A stretch of 43,367 nucleotides of DNA from Parcubacteria group bacterium GW2011_GWA2_40_23 (lineage in GTDB: Bacteria > Patescibacteriota > Patescibacteriia > UBA11705 > JABHMO01), in NCBI GenBank assembly GCA_000996245.1, contig LBYP01000009.1, positions 1 through 43,367 on the forward strand, read 5' to 3'. The translations under genes were made by a program, and so were the position numbers. The notes beneath the pieces were generated by a model. That model saw nothing but the letters and a program-made list of their open reading frames with translations. It was not told where the DNA came from and searched no databases. Shown here in pieces: positions 39,231-43,367 of the stretch; position 1 is the stretch's first letter, and every line of letters starts with the position of its first letter.

Positions 39231-39752
39231 TTAATGGATGTTGATCATTCTTGAAAAAGTTTCATTAAAATCTTCGACATCTTTTTCATAATTTTCTGTT
39301 ATATAATTCAATAACATTTCACGAACTTTGATAGGATTAACGTCATTCAACGGGATCGGCATATTATTGCGTACTGAGGTTTTGAAATTCAGATATAAAT
39401 ATTTAACATCTGGTGGTTCATAAATGATCCAAAAACTCTTTAGCACTTTATAGGGATAATAGGTTTTATCAAGAATAACACCATCTTCACCAATCACAAC
39501 TGGAACTTGTCTGGCTGGCTGGTATGTCTGGAAAACAATGATAAACACACCCAGGACCAAAATCACAGCAAACAATATATTCATGGTCCAAATCGCATAG
39601 AGAAGCGCTAACCCCACCAAAACACCAACTACAAGATACCAAGTCTTTCCACGTTTGCGTTGAATATACTCGGGGAAAGTCCATTCTATTAAAACTGATC
39701 CAATGTTCTCTGGTATCTGTGGCGATACAAGTGCCTTTAAAAAAGTTTTCAT
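39231..39752 (-). CDS. Hypothetical membrane protein (two TM)
   Basis: TM hairpin followed by soluble domain; TGGACA-N17-TATAAT upstream. Confidence 0.72.
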   Translation of the reverse strand: MKTFLKALVSPQIPENIGSVLIEWTFPEYIQRKRGKTWYLVVGVLVGLALLYAIWTMNILFAVILVLGVFIIVFQTYQPARQVPVVIGEDGVILDKTYYPYKVLKSFWIIYEPPDVKYLYLNFKTSVRNNMPIPLNDVNPIKVREMLLNYITENYEKDVEDFNETFSRMINIH

Positions 39753-39851
39753 ATTTTTTGTTTATTTTTGTGAGGTAGTCTTCCTCAAAGAGAATTGATC
39801 AGCAATTGCAGTAATTATAGTGTTTTTTATGAGATTTGTCCAGTTCGGAAA

Positions 39852-42026
39852 TTAAGAGTCCTTCAAAGATTCTTCCACTGATAAATTAGCATGTTTTAAG
39901 TGATTAATTACAGCTTTGATTTCTCCATAGTTAACGTTCTCTCCTAACGCGTCTTTCAAAGTTCCCAAAGGATAATCACCATATTTCTTAATAACCTCGA
40001 TAATTTGAGGGATCTTTTCAGCTCGAACAAGATCCGTTACTTTTAATTGACCGCTTTGCACATAAAATGCCAAATGACCTTCTATCGTCGAAGGAGCAAA
40101 CCCACGAATCTCGGCAATCTCGGCAATTGTTTTGCCTTCTTTAAATAAATTATATGAAAGAGCTTTAGTTTCATTCTCAACTTCTTGATTCACTTTTACA
40201 GGACGAACGTGCTTTGCAATTTTATCAGCGATTTTGGACGCTAATTGCTTCTTTGCGCAATATGCAATTACAGCAGCTAGAAATGACTGGCCATATTTAT
40301 TTAACTTAACCTCTCCGAAACCAACGATTTGACTAATCTCCGCTTTACTTTGAGGTAAATATGTTGCCAATTCCAATAACGTCGCGTCAGAGAAAATAAT
40401 ATAAGCCGGAACATTTTCTTGTTGTGCGATATTATTGCGAACAATTTTAAGTTCGTCAAACAGTTCTTTTTCAAAAGGCTTTTCTGAAAATGATTTTTCT
40501 CTTTTAAAACTATTTTTAACCAAGAGAACCCGTTCTTTACCTCCAAGCACTGCCAAACCTTTTTCAGTCACAGATAGAACTGGATATTCGCTACCAATTT
40601 GTTTAAGAAATCCAAACGAAATCAAATCTTGAAAATATTTATACCATTCATCTTGGGATATATCCTTGCCAATGCCGTAGACACTTAGAGATTTGTGTGC
40701 TGATTTTATTTTAATTGATTTTGAACCACGCAAAACATTAATGACATAATTTAAGCCATATCTATTCTCGAGTCGCGCAACTGCAGAAAGTGCTTTTTGA
40801 GCAATAGTAGTACCATCAAATTTTTCTTGAGTATTGAGACAAATATCACAACTATCGCAACTCTCAGAAGTTTCCTCACCAAAATAATTCAAGATGCTTT
40901 TACGACGGCAATTATTCGCTTCACATAAAGCCGACATCTGAGCCAATTTTTGGAGCATGATGCGTGTTTGTTCCGGATTCCCCTCTACCATAGCAAAATT
41001 TTTAAGCTTGATTACATCGCCACCACTATAATATAATATGGCATCACTTTTTAAACCATCACGGCCGGCACGACCGGTTTCTTGATAATAACTTTCAATG
41101 TTTTTTGGCAAATCAGTGTGAATCACAAAACGCACATTTGATTTATTAATCCCCATGCCAAAAGCGATTGTAGCCACTACAATCTTGACCTCGTCTCTGG
41201 AGAAAAGATCTTGATTCGTTTTACGTGCTTCGGTCGTCATCCCAGCGTGGTATGACACAGCCGAAAAACCATCTAGTCTGAGCTTCTCGACCAAAGATTC
41301 AGTGGAATTACGCGACAAAGCATAGATTATTCCCGAGTCATCACGATGTTCGCTTAAATAATCTACAAGTTGATCATACATCCCGCGCTTAGGAAGAATT
41401 GTGTAATGAATATTCGGTCGGTTAAAACTGGAAATGAAGGTTTGTGCATTCTTGAGTTGCAATTTATCAAGGATGTCATCACGAGTAAGTTTATCGGCCG
41501 TGGCAGTCAAGGCGATAATTGGAACTGCTGAAAATTCTTTTTTTAATGCCGAGAGCAATCTATACTCAGGACGGAAATCATGCCCCCAATGAGAGATACA
41601 ATGAGCTTCATCAATAGCAAATAGAGAAATGTCTAAAGTTTTTAAAAAATTCAAAAATTGATCACCTCCATTAAATAACCTTTCAGGTGCGATATATAAA
41701 AGTTTTAAATTACCCTGCCGGAGCTCATCGTAAACTGACGAGGATTCGGACGCACTGAGTGATGAATTTAAAAATTCAGCTTTAATACCATTTATTTTAA
41801 GCGCATCAACTTGATCTTTCATTAAAGCAATAAGCGGAGAAATAACGACTGTCAAACCCGAAAGAATTAACGCTGGAATTTGGTAGCAAAGTGATTTTCC
41901 CCCTCCGGTTGGCATCAAAACAAAAGCATCTTGCTTATTTAAAACTGTCTCGATAATCTGTTCTTGATTAAAACGAAAAGCCTCGTAACCAAACTTATCC
42001 TTTAGGATTTGTAGCGCTGTAGCCAT
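39852..42026 (-). CDS. recQ: ATP-dependent DNA helicase RecQ
   Basis: LMPTGGGKSLCYQIPAL, DEAHCISHWGHDFRPEY, QETGRAGRDG, CDSCDIC zinc site, HRDC/HTH C-terminus. Confidence 0.95.
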   Translation of the reverse strand: MATALQILKDKFGYEAFRFNQEQIIETVLNKQDAFVLMPTGGGKSLCYQIPALILSGLTVVISPLIALMKDQVDALKINGIKAEFLNSSLSASESSSVYDELRQGNLKLLYIAPERLFNGGDQFLNFLKTLDISLFAIDEAHCISHWGHDFRPEYRLLSALKKEFSAVPIIALTATADKLTRDDILDKLQLKNAQTFISSFNRPNIHYTILPKRGMYDQLVDYLSEHRDDSGIIYALSRNSTESLVEKLRLDGFSAVSYHAGMTTEARKTNQDLFSRDEVKIVVATIAFGMGINKSNVRFVIHTDLPKNIESYYQETGRAGRDGLKSDAILYYSGGDVIKLKNFAMVEGNPEQTRIMLQKLAQMSALCEANNCRRKSILNYFGEETSESCDSCDICLNTQEKFDGTTIAQKALSAVARLENRYGLNYVINVLRGSKSIKIKSAHKSLSVYGIGKDISQDEWYKYFQDLISFGFLKQIGSEYPVLSVTEKGLAVLGGKERVLLVKNSFKREKSFSEKPFEKELFDELKIVRNNIAQQENVPAYIIFSDATLLELATYLPQSKAEISQIVGFGEVKLNKYGQSFLAAVIAYCAKKQLASKIADKIAKHVRPVKVNQEVENETKALSYNLFKEGKTIAEIAEIRGFAPSTIEGHLAFYVQSGQLKVTDLVRAEKIPQIIEVIKKYGDYPLGTLKDALGENVNYGEIKAVINHLKHANLSVEESLKDS

Positions 42027-42103
42027 AAAAAAAAGACAATTACTTAATAATTATCTAATTATACTTCATCTTGCATTATAACAACAAAAGAAGGTGAACA
42101 CCA

Positions 42104-42132
42104 TTGACAAAACCAATATAATCATATATAAT
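42104..42132 (+). promoter_or_regulatory. Perfect consensus sigma70 promoter TTGACA-N17-TATAAT
   Basis: Exact consensus hexamers and spacing 30 nt upstream of the Fic ORF. Confidence 0.88.
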
Positions 42133-42161
42133 CGCATATAGTTAATATATAAGATAAAAAT

Positions 42162-43226
42162 ATGTCTAAATTTAGTAAAAGATTGTCATTTTCGCCGAAA
42201 ATTACCCACAGAATCTATGGGCTAATTTCACAAATTGACGAATTAAAAGGCCAATGGAAAATGGGGACTAATTTGTCACCTCAAACTTTGGGTATGCTGA
42301 AAAGGTCAGTAATTGTTACTTCTTCAGGTGCATCTACCCGTATTGAGGGTGCACGGTTGACTGATGAACAAGTTGCAAAACTATTGAAAGGATTGAAAAT
42401 TAAAAAATTAATCACTCGCGACGAACAAGAAGTGGCCGGCTATGCTGAACTGCTAACTAATGTTTTTGATTCATATAATAAATTGGTATTATCTGAAAGT
42501 ACTGTTAAACATTTTCATAGTGAGCTTTTAAAATATTCAGAAAAAGACACTCGTCATCGCGGTGAGTACAAACTTGGAAGTAACCGCGTGGAAGCCAAAG
42601 ATGAGGGGGGCAATCTGATTGGCGTTTTATTTGACCCCACTCCGCCACATTTGGTTGGTAAAGAAATGAATGAGCTGTTAGAAGCCGCACAGGATCTTTT
42701 GGATAGAAAAGAAATCCATCCGCTGATCATCATTGGTAATTTTATTTTTGAATTTTTGTCCATCCACCCATTCCAAGACGGTAATGGTCGTACCTCTCGT
42801 GTACTTACTAATTTGCTACTCCTCAAAAACGGTTATGAATATGTGCCGTATGTTTCGCATGAAAAATTGATTGAGGATAATAAAAATGAATACTACATTG
42901 CCCTAAATAAGTCGCAAAAAACTTGGAAAACAAATAAGGAAGATATTAGTCCGTGGCTATTGTTTTTTTTAAGCATTTTATTAAAACAAACACACATAGC
43001 TATTGGGTTATTATCTAAAGAATCAATTGAAAATTTGTTATCAGAAAAGCAATTAGCCGTATGGCACTATATGAGTGGACACGAAATCAGCACCCCTAAA
43101 GAATTGCGAGGTAAACTTAAAATTGCCGGCCCAACGGTCGTACAAATATTAAATAAATTATTGGAAATGAAAAAAATAGAACGAATCGGAAGGGGGCGGG
43201 CGACGAGGTATAAATTAGTAAAATAA
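42162..43226 (+). CDS. Fic/DOC family protein with N-terminal inhibitory motif and C-terminal winged HTH
   Basis: HPFQDGNGRTSR Fic motif; STRIEG matches (S/T)xxxE(G/N); C-terminal wHTH-like KELRGKLKIAGPTVVQILNKLLEMKKIERIGRGRATRYKL. Confidence 0.92.
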   Translation: MSKFSKRLSFSPKITHRIYGLISQIDELKGQWKMGTNLSPQTLGMLKRSVIVTSSGASTRIEGARLTDEQVAKLLKGLKIKKLITRDEQEVAGYAELLTNVFDSYNKLVLSESTVKHFHSELLKYSEKDTRHRGEYKLGSNRVEAKDEGGNLIGVLFDPTPPHLVGKEMNELLEAAQDLLDRKEIHPLIIIGNFIFEFLSIHPFQDGNGRTSRVLTNLLLLKNGYEYVPYVSHEKLIEDNKNEYYIALNKSQKTWKTNKEDISPWLLFFLSILLKQTHIAIGLLSKESIENLLSEKQLAVWHYMSGHEISTPKELRGKLKIAGPTVVQILNKLLEMKKIERIGRGRATRYKLVK

Positions 43227-43229
43227 CTT

Positions 43230-43367
43230 GTGTCAATTTTAACTCCTCAAGAAAAAGTTTATTTATTTAAATCCCTCTTTCGCGGACGTGAGGATGTTTT
43301 TGCCGTACGCTGGGAGAAAAAAGACGGCTCGACTTCTGGCTATACACCAGTTTGTTTGAATGAATGG
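43230..43367 (+). CDS. Partial CDS: N-terminus of TOTE-conflict-system-like AEP primase protein, truncated by window end
   Basis: GTG start 3 nt after the Fic stop; MSILTPQEKVYLFKSLFRGREDVFAVRWEKKDGSTSGYTPVCLNEW resembles the recalled LFRSLFRGREDVY..RWE...GYSPACxNEW signature. Confidence 0.75.
   Translation, partial: MSILTPQEKVYLFKSLFRGREDVFAVRWEKKDGSTSGYTPVCLNEW

Overview
AT-rich bacterial chromosomal window. Gene content and style suggest a Candidate Phyla Radiation/Patescibacteria genome; this is inferred from recalled gene families, not searched. The housekeeping backbone includes a MraY/WecA-type transferase, a membrane-anchored Clp AAA+ ATPase, deoxynucleoside kinase, UvrD-type helicase, QueH, GatCA, LigA, EamA transporter, prepilin peptidase, GAPDH, RseP-type protease, MurI, phosphomannomutase, RadA, RecG, RecQ and one tRNA-Arg. 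Unusual layers on this backbone: (1) a set of small GC-rich autonomous transcription units, each with a sigma70-like promoter, a Shine-Dalgarno site, an orphan ORF and a strong intrinsic terminator, dropped between AT-rich operons; (2) a ~660-nt GC-rich, hairpin-rich unit with promoter and terminator but no convincing ORF, a candidate large structured ncRNA; (3) two families of palindromic elements with covarying stems, one inserted in frame inside murI (similar to Rickettsia palindromic elements) and one bracketing the tRNA-Arg gene; (4) tandem paralogous envelope proteins sharing an N-terminal module but carrying different peptidoglycan hydrolase domains; (5) a Fic protein under a perfect consensus promoter, followed 3 nt later by the start of a TOTE-conflict-system-like primase protein cut off by the window end. 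No CRISPR array, rRNA or transposase was recognised.
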